Shown here: one piece after another, positions 46,392 through 63,774 of the stretch
Layout of the letters: the number at the start of each line of letters is the position of its first letter
Numbering within the stretch: position 1 is the first letter of the stretch
Origin: Agaricus subrufescens
Taxonomy: Eukaryota > Basidiomycota > Agaricomycetes > Agaricales > Agaricaceae
NCBI GenBank assembly: GCA_029945375.1
Contig: CM057064.1
Location: 620,001-684,000, forward strand
Reading direction: 5' to 3'
Length of the DNA stretch: 64,000 bases
The notes under the pieces: model-generated
What the model was told of the DNA's origin: nothing
The model's input: only the letters and a program-made list of their open reading frames with translations
Databases searched by the model: none
Translations under genes and position numbers: made by a program

Positions 46392-47799
46392 TACGATAGA
46401 GTCTGTAAATCAATCAGCATCTCCAAAGAACCTCCAATCTCATCCAAAAGCCAATCCACACATCCAGCCCGCCAATCCATCCGATACTCCTCAAATCCAC
46501 GCCAAAGGCACCTCAAGACCAGCTGCAATCGAATCCGGCCATAATTTCAGCATAGATACTCACCTTGAGGGAGGGGAGAGGGTTTTGCCGTCGGAGGTCT
46601 GTGTACTGCGCTCCTCAGTCGTCGTCGCGTGTGACACTGTCCCGCCTTCCTTTTCCGGACTTCGGCATCTCGGCTTGATCTCGACCTCTCTATGGCCGCA
46701 AAGCCTACACATGTCCTCCACCGTCAAGCAAAATCGCCACCCTATCAACATACCAATAGCCGAATCATGATACACAACTCTCCATCCATCAATTCACCCT
46801 TCAATCATACTACTTCTTGGCCCGCACGCCCCGCAAACCTCCGCCCTATTCCAGCCCTTGGCGCTCTACGTCGGGTACATTCAAATCCCCCCACCCCTTC
46901 CAATCAAAAAATCACATTCCTAGCAACGCCCTCAACAATAACCATACCCTCCGCACCCGGAGCCAAATATACTTCATCACCTCACACTCCATCCCTTCCA
47001 CGCGGCTGAACTATTCAACTACTACCCACAACATAAATCCGCTCCACTAAAACGATCACCGCAAGACTTCGCGACGTCAAGTAAAGAAAGGACCTGGCTG
47101 GACCTGCCAAGGGCCCCGTCGAATGTTATCTAATTATTCATTTCATATTTCAACCCAATATACAATCGGATCCCCGGCCACCTCGGATGACCAGGAACAA
47201 ATCAAAAGAAAGAAAAAAAAACCCCCCGGACAGAACCCCATCATCGCCGTGGCATATACAGTGATAAGTATCAACATCTAGAAAAAAAGAACCAATTCTA
47301 ACGCTATTCTCACCGTGCCGCCAGCCTTCGAATGTTCCCTGGATTTCTACCAATACTTCCATACTACACCCAAGTATTTCGAATACCGCATCGTACATTT
47401 GAAATTCAATTCATTTGGTCCAGCTAAAAAAAAAAACCCAACTAAGCGACACAAAAAATCAAGCTCTGATCTGAGTGATCTCGAAATAGCGCTTTCTCAT
47501 CGTCGTGATGAAGGATGCCGTAAGTCGATGCAGTAGTTTCGCCTAATAATAGCACCCATATTTTTCAGAATTGAATTGGCACTCTCGAGTCCTTTCATCC
47601 CGACTAGATATTTTAATAATTATAATTTACACGGCACACGATACACTTACACACACCACTTTGAAGCAACCGCTATTTACGAACTACTGACTGACCGATC
47701 TGTCATCCTTCTAGACCCGCGTCTATAGACACCAAACTGATCCAGAAAGATACCACCCGACAACCAACAAGACGCGTCACATTCATGCCACTGCCTTTA
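46392..47799. other. Intergenic interval upstream of uL23
   Basis: About 1.4 kb between the uL23 start and the SMC3 stop, both on the minus strand. It contains pyrimidine-rich stretches, A-runs near 47210 and 47430, and short plus-strand frames rich in Pro/Ser/Thr that lack any recognisable domain. It must include the uL23 promoter and the SMC3 3' end. I see no RNA gene. Confidence 0.5.
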
Positions 47800-52159
<4,360 letters not shown>

Positions 52160-52487
52160 CGTCTGTGTGACAAACGCGACACTTATGTCACGCGTCTTCA
52201 CTGCATGTCACGCACTGACTGTTCTATTTTGGTCGAGCTCGACAAGGACACCCAATTTATGGCGCTGCTATGCTGGACCACTCTCTTGCACCCGGGCTTC
52301 ATATCAGTTGCGCACACCCTGCCTTCAAACCTTGCAGAAGTCTTGTCTTTTCACTATCAGTTCTGTCCTGTTCGTTCCTTTCTATCATCAAGGATCCCAC
52401 CTATATCGGGCTTACGCCATCTACAATGCCGATATATCCTTCATCAGTTCCTCTACCCCCTCACGCACGGACTTGTCAGAGACGGCT

Positions 52488-53571
52488 ATGGCCATCCTCA
52501 GCATCCACGAAGACCTGTATTTTCCAGACGGAAGCATCGTTCTCGATGTCGTCGAAGGCAGTCAGACTATGCGCTTTCGTGTCCACAAATCTGTACTTTC
52601 GCGCAACTCTGACTTCTTTGCCGACATGTTTGATATCCCTCAACCATCTAAGAATCCTTCTGAAATGGTTGAGGGATGCCCTAAAATCGATTTGACTGGT
52701 GATACCATTGATGACTGGGCCACCATTCTGGGCGCCCTTTACAATGTGTATGTCCCAGCCATCCAAACGAGACCGTCATACTCATTCCTCTCAGGTTCTT
52801 CAATCAAAACCAATTGCCTACTTCTACTGTAATAGCCATGTTACGACTGGGCAAAAAGTATCAGTTCCACGACTTGGAGCATGACGCCCAGCACAGGCTT
52901 CGGCAGTGGTACCCTTCCACGTTAGCGGAGTTTCTTTCAAGGAGACAACCGTCTTCTTGCCCTTTTGAACTGCAGCATTCCCTTCAGTTACTCAAAGGAG
53001 TGGAAGAGGGCATTATCCCCGATGATGTCCTTCCCGCCCTCTACTATGACCATCTCCACCTCTTGGTATGTATCTACACTTCCTCTTATAAATAATTGAG
53101 GGGGACATAATTGTACAGGATAAATTCTTGCTTTCAAGTGAAGAACGCATCGTGACAGTAGTAGACGAAAAAACCGACCTACGCCTCTTAGTTGGACATC
53201 GACGACTCCTTGCTCTGCAACACAAGTTTAAGCTCGCGCGCACGCGTTTATTGATACTCAGTCCGAATTGTACGACCACCAAACCCTGCAACAGTGCAGC
53301 GGGGGCATGCAAGAATGTCCTCAATGCCCTCGAACCGTCCGGTAATGTCACTGTACGCCCTTTCATTACTCTCGATAGTATCATGGGCCAGAAACACAAC
53401 TTTTGCCGCAATTGTGCACCCATCGTGAACAAAAACCTGGCGGTAGGCGCCCCGGAAGTCTGGCGTTTGTTGCCATGGGCTTTCGGGCTAGGATCATGGA
53501 AGGAGCTCGGAAGAGAAGCTCAGGACGAAGAAGGGGTTGAAGAGTATGAGGGCACTACTGATAATGACTGA
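52488..53571 (+). CDS. BTB/POZ domain protein
   Basis: Three exons (52488-52747, 52795-53065, 53119-53571) encode 327 residues. The BTB domain is N-terminal: LYFPDGSIVLDVVEGSQTMRFRVHKSVLSRNSDFFADMF and then the helix around DDWATILGALYNVFF. A helical part (IAMLRLGKKYQFHDLEHDAQHRLRQWYP) follows the BTB fold, the standard form of the large BTB family of mushrooms, several of which are thought to be substrate adaptors of Cul3 ubiquitin ligases. The C-terminal half has no recognised domain but ends with paired Cys (FCRNCAP) and an acidic tail. The ATG at 52488 is chosen because the open frame upstream has no BTB-like sequence. It starts about 330 bases from the divergent SMC3 start. Confidence 0.88.
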
Positions 53572-54169
53572 ATTGCACGAGTTACTACAGGTTCCCTAGA
53601 TCACGCCTATGGATCAGTTATTAAGTTGGAAGAGGGGCCCACAAACGTCATACATTGTGTCCAATATTCAATAATTACTCTCCAAAATTGAGTTAGCAAC
53701 CTCCGACCCACTAGGTTGTTCAGACTTCCTAGGCTGAAAATCTGGCCATAACTTTCTTAGATGAAAAGTCTTACTTAGATGAACTTGTAACATCACCTCG
53801 AACCGCAAGTTGTATACGAAAGGATTGACAGCTGGGGCCTTTGTAATTAATTTTATCTATTAGACGCACACCTACCACATGTCTGATGAGGGTGAGTATC
53901 ACACCTTTCAAGAAAGTCACGGTGCCTTGCATTAGTAATTCATGGATGCTACCTTTTACTCTCCGAACAGAACTTTATTATGAAAAACTGACATCCCATA
54001 AACCAGGGACCACATTCACAAGTATTTCCTTTCCCATACGCCAGGTCCTCTACGTGGCTACTCGTTCCAGGCCTGTAAGATAGCCACTGCGATATTGACA
54101 CTTACGATCGTTCCCACGCATGGCAATAGGTCTATTTTTATCGAACTCTCCCTCGAAAATTCACCACCC
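53572..54169. other. Intergenic interval between the BTB and PPR-like genes
   Basis: No supported gene. It holds the 3' flank of the BTB gene and the promoter of the next gene. The open frame that enters the PPR-like gene extends to 54095 without obvious conserved sequence before the chosen start. Confidence 0.45.
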
Positions 54170-56761
54170 ATGGTCTTTCGGATAGCCCGCTCAGCTACGC
54201 GGCGCCCATGGACAACACAGGCTCGCACAATGCAGCAGGCAGCGCTTGCGGTCCAGCATCCTCCACCACCGGCCCCTTTGGCTAGAGGTCGGCGGCGACC
54301 GTCTTTGACCCTCAGGAATGCACCGCGTAACATAGGTCCTGTGATTGAACTTGAGAAGCGGGTAAATGCGTTGGGAGAAGCAGTTGCAGAAGAGGTACGT
54401 CTGTCGTTTGGGCCGTCTGACTTTAGTGGATATTCAGGACGTGGCTAGGAAAAATCACTCACACCACTCTTCTACTCTGAGGAAGACCTTATGTTTCTTT
54501 ACGAGGATCTCCTCGATACTTCCCCTTCCCCTTCTCCCTCTTCTCACGAACTCGATGCTGAGGTCAAAGAGCAACAACAGGCTCTCGAAGATGCACAAAT
54601 CATTCAAGAAGCAGAATGGAGGCTTTCGCAGAACCATCCAGACATCACTCAGCAGGTCTCGGGTCAAGAACCGTTCTATCACAGAGTAGTAGCTCAAGCT
54701 CAAGCTGTCACTCGTCGATATGAGGAAATGAGAGGACTCGCTCTCAAGGGTACTGACGACGAGGGACAAGCTGTCGCCGGTCCCAGTACAGTTTCCGTAC
54801 CCATCAACGTCCTTACTCTGAAGGAATGCGAGGCCCTTCTACGTGCTTGTGTGAGTTAATTTTACGCTGTCTTTACTTGACTTCTACTGATGCCAAGTCA
54901 TAGACGAGACTTAAGGACGGGCCCGGCGCTGTATTGACTCTGGACATCATGAAGGTATGTTAATCCTCCTTCAACCAATCTCACAGCTAACAAGTCTCAG
55001 CGTTCTGCGATGCCAGTACCCGAAACTGTTGTGACAAGTACACTCGAAATTCTTGCTGACCAGGGCAACGTCACAGCTACTGAAGCCGTAATGTCAAACT
55101 TTACAACGTCTCCCATCGAACGTCAAAGGCATCTCCATGTCAAAGCCCACATCAAAGCCTACTTAAAGGAAACACCTCAACCCACTTTTCCGTCTTCAGC
55201 CCTCGCTGTTCTTCGTTCGTACGAGGAAAAGGGTCTTTTCGCACCGATGCAGACGTATACTTCCTGTATTACAACCCTCCTAAACTCGTCATCTTCTGCC
55301 GCGCGAGCCCAAGGCTGGGATCTATTTACTCACATGCGCTATGTCGCACATCCCAACCCTGACGGTTGGCTGTATGCTACGATGATACGCGCTTGTGCAT
55401 TTCCTATCACGTCCTCCCGTCGATCCGAACCCGAAAAGGCACTAGATTTCTGGACAGAGATGACTGTCGACAAGAAAATCAAGCCAAACGCCTTCGCATA
55501 TAATGCTGTGATGTTGGCTTGTGCAAGGTCGGGCCTCAAACGATATGTGAATGAGGCTTTCCGCATCGCAAAGGAGATGTTAGATGCCAACAGGGACGCG
55601 AGAGGAATGTCTGCCTATAAACCCGACCACCACACTTTCATTGCGTTGCTTGAGGGTGCGAAGAGGGTCAATGACTTAGAGCGGGCGAGGTGGATACTAG
55701 CTGAGGTCGTGAGGGGAGGGGTTGAAAACAAGACGAAGAAGGATCTCAATGAGCCGAGGGGTGTACATGTGGACCAGCAAATTATGACGCATCTCTTCCA
55801 CGCATACTGTTCCCACCGAGTTCCTTTCAACAGAGAGTCTACGTTGGTGCAAGAAGAGGCCCCTGCAGATGAGAGTTCAGCTGCCGCTCATCACTCTGTG
55901 ACAATTCCTGATCATGCACCTTCCTTCTCTCACATTCCGCCGCAAAGCAGAGAGGAAATCATTCACGAAGTGACATACCTGTTCCAGCGTATTCTGGAAG
56001 ACGTGGGCATTCGCCGCGCACCTGCCCATGCCAAACCTTCGGCATATCTTGAGAACGTGTTTTCAAGAGTGGAGATCACTCATCAACTTTTAACTGGCTA
56101 CATGAGTGTACTTTACCGTCATGCACCTTTGCAGCTTGCGCGAAAAAATTTCTGGAGCATATTTGAGGAGACCAAGGTGGAGAGAACGCCGAGAGCATAC
56201 GTCGAGGCCTTGCATCACTGTGCGTTTGGAAAAAATCAAGAAAAAGAGGAAGTACTTCAATTTGCGGATGAGCTGTGGAAGCACTGGCAAATTTTAGAAG
56301 ATGATGTTGGGAAAAGAATAAGTGCTAGAGAAATTGAAAACGCTTGGTCCTGTCGAATAAGGATGTATGCTAGGTAAGTATCCTCAAGTCTTTTCCGACA
56401 TGGAAATAACTATTTGCCCAGATACAATGAACTGGATCAAGCTTTGCTAGCCCTTCATTCCTTTTTTACGCGATACCCTCCTTCGTCTGTCCGAGAACCT
56501 CCAGAGAACTCACCATTCCTGTCTACGCGTACGTCTCTAATGAGTCAAACCAGACCACTTGTTCGGATGACGGGGACTACGGAAGTCCCCGACGATGCGG
56601 TGCCTCCTCTGCTACTGTTCAGCGATTTGGAGATTCTGCATGGTCGACTGGCATCCCTTGGGATGGTACGGGAGGTCAAATACGTCAATTGGGTTGCCAA
56701 GTCATATGAATGGATGTTGCGTGTACGGAGAGATGAGGCATTCAAGAAACGTAGAAAATGA
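54170..56761 (+). CDS. Pentatricopeptide-repeat-like protein, probably mitochondrial
   Basis: Five exons (54170-54394, 54449-54850, 54904-54954, 55001-56373, 56422-56761) encode 796 residues. The N-terminus MVFRIARSATRRPWTTQART is basic, hydroxylated and free of acids, as in mitochondrial presequences. After a low-complexity region come PPR-like helix pairs, for example TYTSCITTLLNSSSSAARAQGWDLFTHM, GWLYATMIRACAF, KIKPNAFAYNAVMLACARSG and KPDHHTFIALLEGAKRVNDLERARWILAEV. PPR proteins bind organellar RNA for processing, stability or translation. The exact target cannot be told. Exon 3 is a 51-nt micro-exon. The C-terminus is basic (DEAFKKRRK). The gene is convergent with BMS1, whose end lies 247 bases away. 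The start at 54170 fits the targeting signal best; 54095 would add 25 residues. Confidence 0.85.
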
Positions 56762-57008
56762 TTCAAATGACTGATACTTATGGTTTTTTCTTTTTGCCGA
56801 TTTGAATTCATATCCAACTTAAGGTAGTGGGCTAGTGGAAGATCTAATCATAATGTTTCGGGATGTAGGCACACATACATATAGATATATATTCGTGCTC
56901 TAGCAATAAGTTATAATCGTTTGTACGAACTACAAAGGAATAAACTCTAAGCTCAGACTACAATGGCAGCTGTAAAGGGTGGACAATGATTAAGGAGCCT
57001 CTAAGTCT

Positions 57009-60000
57009 CTAGGTCTTGTGCCGTTTTCTACCGCGGCCCTCGTCTACCTCCCGCTCCCGCTTGGCCTTCATTCCAACCATCCGCATTACATCTCTCTTTT
57101 TCTCCTTCTCCTTCTCCTCCTGCCGGCTCTCCTGTCGCTCCAGCTTCTTCTTATGCTCTTCTCTCTTTTCGTCCTTTTTCTCCTTCCGCTTCGTCACTTT
57201 GTCCCTTCTCAAGGCTCGCATCTGCTGAAGTAATGCCAGGGCCTCACGTTCTTCCGGCTCCATTACAACAGCCCGTTTCTGCAGATATGTCTGCGACCGT
57301 TGTTTAGTCATAAGTTTCGGTTTCGATGCATAAGGCAAAGCCGACTGCAGTTTCTGAGGTACACGTAGAGGATTGAATTTGCGATGAGGCCGTTCGATTT
57401 TTTTGTACGTTGAATTGACATTTAAAGGTGTCTTCATACCTTCATCGCGCCGTACTTGTCCCGTAAGTCGCATGCCCTTCCAAGTAGTCTTTTTTGATAA
57501 TAGAAGGGACGTGACCGGGTTGTAGAATTTTCGTGGCTCGATCGAGTACCATGCCCGAAGGAAAACAAGGTCTAAACTTGGCTCAGTAAAAAGGAACATT
57601 ACGCCAGAGAGTCTATACACCCACCGCTTGCGAGAATCTTGTCCTCAAATGTGGCTCGGAACACGCCTTCAGGTTTCGGTAATGCCTTTTTGATCTGACC
57701 TCGAATACCGGATACTGTCTTAACGTTTGCCCCCTCGAATTTAGCCACCTCCAACGCAGAATTAAACATATCCTTGATAAATGCCGTATTTTTAAAGATT
57801 TTGTATGGTACCCCAGTCAACTTGAGTTTCTTGACGATCTTCACTGAACGATCAATGTCAAGAACAACTCCAGTCGCACTGACTCGAAAACCGGGTGTAT
57901 CTTCCATAAGTGAATTAAACGCACAGAAACCTGTATTTGGAAGAGAAACAGGACCATAGAATGTCGCATAGCAATGCATATGCTCAGGGGTGTACTTGAG
58001 CATTCGCATTCGGATTGAATGATCATCAAGGGAGTAAATGGGAACCGTCTGGAACCGTCGCCATCCAAGAGAGAATATGAGTGGGTCGTTGGTTTTAAGT
58101 GTCCGCACGAACCACCGATGTCGCTTGATTCGAACTTGGACGTAACCAAACCGCTCTTCGGCAGCGAGTAATCCGCCAACGATGATGGGGTAGTGAGGAT
58201 CAAAGTGTTCCACAAGTTCACATGGAACGTCTGAGAGTTCTACACGCACATATGTCCCGGGTCTGAAACCTTCGACGAGTGCGCGTGCTTCCGAGTCGAC
58301 TCCTTCAAATTCTGCGCGATTGAGGGCGAGTTGGCGAGCAATTTCGTCCTTGGCGGCATCATAAAAGTCGAGTTTTGCAGATTCCGGATCATCGTATTGC
58401 TCGTCGAACTTGCGTTTGAGAGCCTCCTTTTTAGCCTGTAGGGCTTTGGCGTCCTTGTCTTCTGCGTTGTCTCCATCCTCACCCTCCTCTCCGTCACCGT
58501 CATCTCCTACCCCGCTCCATTCTCCGTCATTTTCCCCTTGCGCGCCAGAATCTTCACCGGTGATGAAGAGCCCCCTAATGGACTCCAGTAGTTCCTCATC
58601 TTCCCACTTCTCCAATTCTACATCGTCAATCATCTCTTTACCCATGTCGAGCACTTCGGCCTGGTTCGTGTCGGTTCTGTGCTTGATGGTGAAGAAATCA
58701 TCTACCTCCTCTTCATCATTATGATCCTTCTTGCCGTACAACACTTCCTCTGGTGTCAAGTCAGATGAATAGATCAGCTTAACCCAGTCCTTCCGCTTTT
58801 TTTTCTGTGAAGATGATAGTGACTGTGCCTTCTTTGCTAGATTGGCCTTCCAACGCGGCGCATCATCCTCCTCATTCTCATCCTCATCCATAGCGTCTGC
58901 GTCACTTGGTACATCGACATCGTCGTCGTCGCCAGCAAAATGCACTCGACTATTTGGAATATCGTCACCGTTACCAAGATCTGAGTCACTGTCCGCGTAT
59001 TCGACACCTGTCCGCGATTGCCGACTTGAGGAAGGGAGGGTACGCTGTACAATTCTATGTGACTGCCGGCCGGTATTTTCCGCGCCGTCTGGTAGGTTAT
59101 CCAAATCGACGGAGCCTTCTTCAGAATCATCCTCACTCTCTTCGCCGTCTTCGTCTTCTTCACCACTCGAATCTTCCTCACTATCCTCATCTTCCTCGTC
59201 GTCATTACCCTCGCCGTCATCTGGCTTAGTCACAGAAAGGGGGTTTGATGATGTGCCAAATAATCGGATTTGACTTTTGCCCATAGCGTCCTCGAGTGTG
59301 CCTGATACGTCTTGAAGATCCATAACCATTCGTTCACCCTCACCCTGTGGAACTAGAAAAGTCTAAGTCAAAACCAAGTGCATATAATGAGCGCTACACA
59401 CGTTGATCATTTCCTTTAGAAAAACTGCCGGGAACATTTATCCAAACAGCGTCTTTGTCGTAAATCACGCCTCCAACATCGCTCATAGGGGCATGTATGA
59501 GCAATTTTTTCTTCTCGCTCAATTTCCTCCGCTTCTCTGAATCTTCATCAGGCAAAGGACAAGGGTCTCCGAGAGGTTGAACGCTAGTTATATCCAGATC
59601 TCCAACACCAGGTATGTGGACTTTTGTGCCCAGTCGAAGGTTTGTTCCTCTGACGTAGCCATAAAGGGTGACGGTGCGATCGCATTTTCCTTTAGACGTT
59701 CGTACGAGCTCTCTGGGAGTGAGGTCTTCGAGACGGTCGACGAGGAGGTATGGATGGGAGTTTCGGAAAACGAGGGGGCGGAATTTCATGACGGAAACGA
59801 AGCGGGAGAGGTTGAGGATTTCTGTGTCGGGATAGCGGCCATTTATGACACCTGAGAGATAGAACAGTTTTGCGCCTTGGTAGATTTCTGTCCAGAAACG
59901 TTTTTTAAGGGCTTTTTTGGTGGCCTTGAGGGTAGCGGCCTTTTTTATGAGATCGAGGTGGGTGAGGATGCCGATGACTTTTGGGAAACCATGAGACTGG

Positions 60001-60592
60001 AGGACATTGAGAAACTCGAACGTTTCCTGGAGCACAAATTAGACGTTGAGTAGGGACAGGATTAGACATGACTACGGCACCATTTCGAAGCCAAATGAGC
60101 CGTCGATCATTAAAAGCACGAGATCGGCGACCTTGCCGATGTCGATAAGGCTGTTGAGGTCGTTGTTGCATTCTATGAACGTGAGTCGACGCTTCTTACC
60201 GCCGACGACGGTTATGGGGCCCTTGGGATCGTTGAGGGTCTGTTTGGTGTAGCGGCGGACGAGGCTTTTGAGGAGGGTCGTCTTTCCGACGCCGGGGGGC
60301 CCGACAATGGCGACGATGACGGGTGGTGGGATGTCGTCTGGGGTTCTGTTGACGAGGGGGACGTGGAGGCGGGTCTGGTCCTTTTCCGCTGCACGGCGGC
60401 CCTGTCGGTCGGCGGTGCGGCCAGATCTGGGTGCAAAAGCCTGGCGAAAATTGTCAGAGGACGTCGGGGACGCTGCGGCGGGTCTGTGCACACCTTTTCA
60501 TTGAAGCCCTGCCTTTGTTTGCCCTTTGCGCGGGCTTTTTTGTCGGCCTTTGCGCCCGACTGGGAGGGCCGGTGCGCCTTGTGCGTCTCCAT
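57009..60592 (-). CDS. BMS1: Ribosome biogenesis GTPase Bms1
   Basis: Six or more exons from ATG 60592 ([13 protein letters not shown]) to TAG 57011-57009, roughly 1,130 residues. The GTPase domain has the P-loop [55 protein letters not shown] and [23 protein letters not shown] and VHIPGVGDL mark the following beta domain. A very long acidic stretch (about 59220-58400) is typical of the family. The C-terminal Bms1/Tsr1 region has [39 protein letters not shown] and [12 protein letters not shown], then [17 protein letters not shown]. The end is strongly basic ([17 protein letters not shown]), suited to the nucleolus. With Rcl1 it acts in the SSU processome that cleaves pre-rRNA for 40S production. 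Confidence 0.97.
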
Positions 60593-60722
60593 TGATGGGC
60601 CGTGACATGACGGCGTGACAGGACCAGCAGGGCACGATCACGTGGCCACCGCGTCGGATTTGGTGGGCGTTGTTTGTTCGACTCTGCCCAATCCATCCTG
60701 CGACACCCCAGCTGCGCCAGAA
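60593..60722. promoter_or_regulatory. Divergent promoter of BMS1 and the Cep57-like gene
   Basis: Only 130 bp separate the two start codons, which face away from each other, so both core promoters must lie here or in leader exons. The interval is GC-rich with CACGTGGCC (E-box-like CACGTG) near 60637. No TATA box is obvious. Confidence 0.65.
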
Positions 60723-63682
60723 ATGCCGCGCACGGCCCCCCTCATCCCCAACGACGAGCTCGAGCACACCCGCATCCAGCTCGAGCACAACCTCCGCTTC
60801 TCAGAGGCTGCCATCCATCTCTCGTCCACCACCGGATCTGTCCACAGCGACGACGACGACATGGACAGCCTCGAGTACCCCAGACACAACGCCAACCCCG
60901 CCTACAACGACTTTTCTTCTCTCGAACACCGTTACCTGCCGGAAGACGATGCCCCAGGTCACGGCTGGTCATACCGCACAGGCGATGACTATGAGGAAGG
61001 AATCAACCCATATGGTGCAGAGTCTCTTTCCACTGCTGCCCACCACGCCAGCGCCGTCACTCTCGGCGCAGGTCTAGTTGGTCGTGGCGCTCGCCGCGAT
61101 TTGAGCATGAGTGGTGCAGAATACGACCCAGAGCGACCCCTGAACGATATCATTGCAGGCGTGACCAGCAAACTCAGCATCTTTGATACCCCCCGTTCCA
61201 AACGCGCTGTAAGAAATAACCACTGCCGCATTTATTTTCACTTTTTGAGCTGCATTTCTAGACCTTTGAAAATATAAATAACGACCCCCTTGTTGTCGAT
61301 GACAGCGCGGAGCTTGATCATATACTAGAAACAGGTTCCCAGCCACTCTTGTCCCGCGCTATTCGCATAGCCTCCCCCGTCACATCTGGCTCATCCTCGC
61401 ACTCAGATACAGAGCAGGGCCCTTCACCTTCCAATGCCCGTCCGAAACTCTCAGACGCCCTTCGTAACGTTGCTCTTTCCCCGAAAAAACCTCATAGCCC
61501 CCCAATCCAACGACATAGCTCTCCCAAACCCCAAGCTAGACGCCCCAGCGCTTCTCATGTTGCGACCCCTCACCCCGCAAAACGAAACAATATCTTTCCA
61601 TCCCATCCTCAACCGTCAGATTTTGCTGTCCAACCTGCTAGTCCATCATCCTCGAAAGAATCCAAATTTACTCGCATGGCCAACGGACTGGCCAAAGAGA
61701 TTGAGCACGAGAAGGGTAGACTCAAAGGGTCTGGTTCTGCCAAAAGATCAGCCCCAGGCTCAGATAATTTATTCCACGATGGCGTTCAAGTCCCGCAGAA
61801 GGACAGGTCGCGGATACAGTTGCCCGATGTGACGGGCATCACCAATGCAATCGAATCACCTGCAAAACTAACTGCTGAGTATTATGCCTATCGCGCTGAA
61901 AAACGGCTACGAGAGACTGAAAGTAAGTCTTTCGAAAATTATTGGCATATAATCACTCATCATGATACAGACCGTCTTCACAAAACACTGAACCTCGTCC
62001 ATAACAAGATCCAACAACTTGAAGAAGAAAACGGTATCTCGAGACGACGAGTCCGTGAGCTTGAGTTGGAGCTGGAAGACTGCAAGAGAGACGTTATCCG
62101 TGAACGCACTCGGCTGATCGAGCAAGAAGAAAATCTCAAACGACAACAGGCCGCTCTAAGGACGGCCAAAGGAAAGGCGCGGGCCAGAGATTTGTCTCCC
62201 GATACATCTCAGCTTCATGAGCGATACAAAGAGGTCGTAGAAGAGAAAAAAGGTCGGTGTTGTATGCTATACACAGCTGCACTGGGTGCTGAAGGAACCG
62301 GTAGCATTGGAGACACTCATCAACTCTCTTCGGACCCAACTTACTCGACTTACTCGGGAACTCTCTGTGCACCGCGAATTGCTTACCGAACTTAGGACGT
62401 TACGCGACATTGATACCGCCACTCTGAGAGAGAAAAGCGCTGAGATCACGCGCCTGAAGGATGAAGTGGAAAGGCTTGCTGGTGAAGTTGAGGTCTTGCG
62501 AGACGTCGTTGAGGAAGGTCTACGAGAACGACGCGCGGCACGAGAAGCATCCTCGCAGCAAGACAGTATAGAGCGCGATGTCCCTCCTATTCACGGAGCC
62601 ATAGCGGAACATTTCACTCAGGAGTTTGACAGAGAGGAAGATGAGGAAGACCTGGGTTTTGAAGGCGAAGATATCAGGACTAAGGCTCTGGACAAGACGA
62701 TAAGAACCGACCGTGCAACCGAAGGCTCTAGAGGGGCACGATTTATCGACTCGGCAGAATTCGAGAGAATATCCGCAGAAATCGATGAAAGGAGGTCCGA
62801 TCGCTCGCTATCGGCGGAACTGTCCCAATTTTCTCATAGTAAATCTCCGGAACACTCACCGCCTCCCCGAGCGAGGTTTAACAGAGAGGCAGACACGTAT
62901 GATGCATTTGCCAGACGGCCTCGTTCTCCTGAACCACCCTCAGATCCTGAGGATGAGGTAGATGTGGGGCCATCAGCGCCACACTTTGAGACGCGAAGAC
63001 GCAGGGCAGAACCCGAGGCCACTTTCCCGAAAATACGAGGGAAACGCTTGGAAAGATTGTTTTTTGCCGCGCCTGAGCACGATCCCCGAACATGTACTAC
63101 GTGTAATCAGCGTCGGCGAAGATCGGACGAACATCCGGTGTCACTTGCATGGAGAAATCGAAGGGCACAAACCACCCGCCAAGCCAGATCTAGGCGCGCA
63201 TCCAACGAGCAAGAGGACGAAGGATTCGCCGAGCCCGACGAGTATGAGCAGCCTCTGGAGAGGGGCCAACGGCGCGAACGCAGTCTGCAGGATATAAACG
63301 AAGTTCGGACAATAGCACGACAAGAGGGCCTGCCCCCTCAAACCATCGTGGCACGGATCATTCGGGAACTTGAGGATGACTTTACCCACTATAAAAGGTA
63401 ACCGGCTCCATTTATATCACATCGGCCGTAAGCTCAACACCACGTCGAAAGCATCTATATCGAGCTGGCAGACCAGTACAAGGAGATGGACGCTGCGTCC
63501 AACGTGGCGCAGAGGAACACCCTCGCCCGACATTTACGCGAGGTGGTTGATGTTTTGGAACTCAAGGTGAGTGTTTTTTGCGACTAGTGGCGCAGTTCTC
63601 ATGCCGGGGGAAACAGGGTGACCAGATTGCGTCACTGTACGACCAGCTGAAATTTAAGGACAAGCGAGAATATAAGCAGTAG
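60723..63682 (+). CDS. Cep57/PPC89-like centrosomal (spindle pole body) coiled-coil protein
   Basis: Six exons (60723-61208, 61262-61922, 61971-62252, 62305-63397, 63452-63566, 63617-63682) encode 900 residues. The N-terminal 330 residues are disordered, Ser/Pro-rich with many SP sites. A coiled coil of about 230 residues (AEYYAYRAEKRLRETE onward, through LRTQLTRLTRELSVHRELLTELRTLRD) is followed by an acidic and Arg-rich linker. A C-terminal microtubule-binding-like segment contains LFFAAPEHDPRTCTTCNQRRR. The last about 70 residues (IIRELEDDFTHYKSIYIELADQYKEMD ... RHLREVVDVLELKGDQIASLYDQLKFKD) match the Cep57/PPC89 family end. By analogy with S. pombe Ppc89 it would scaffold the spindle pole body. 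The assignment rests on the C-terminus and architecture. Confidence 0.85.
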
Positions 63683-63774
63683 ATATTGTAGTGATTTTCT
63701 TGGAAATAAAACGAGCTGTTCCGCTTACCTAATGGCTGTCATATCCTCTCCTCTGTACCACCACGACCTCCAGC

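Noticed and set aside
46400..47100. Plus-strand Pro/Ser-rich frames upstream of uL23
   Set aside because: Low-complexity pyrimidine-rich sequence with no domain; more likely promoter and leader sequence.
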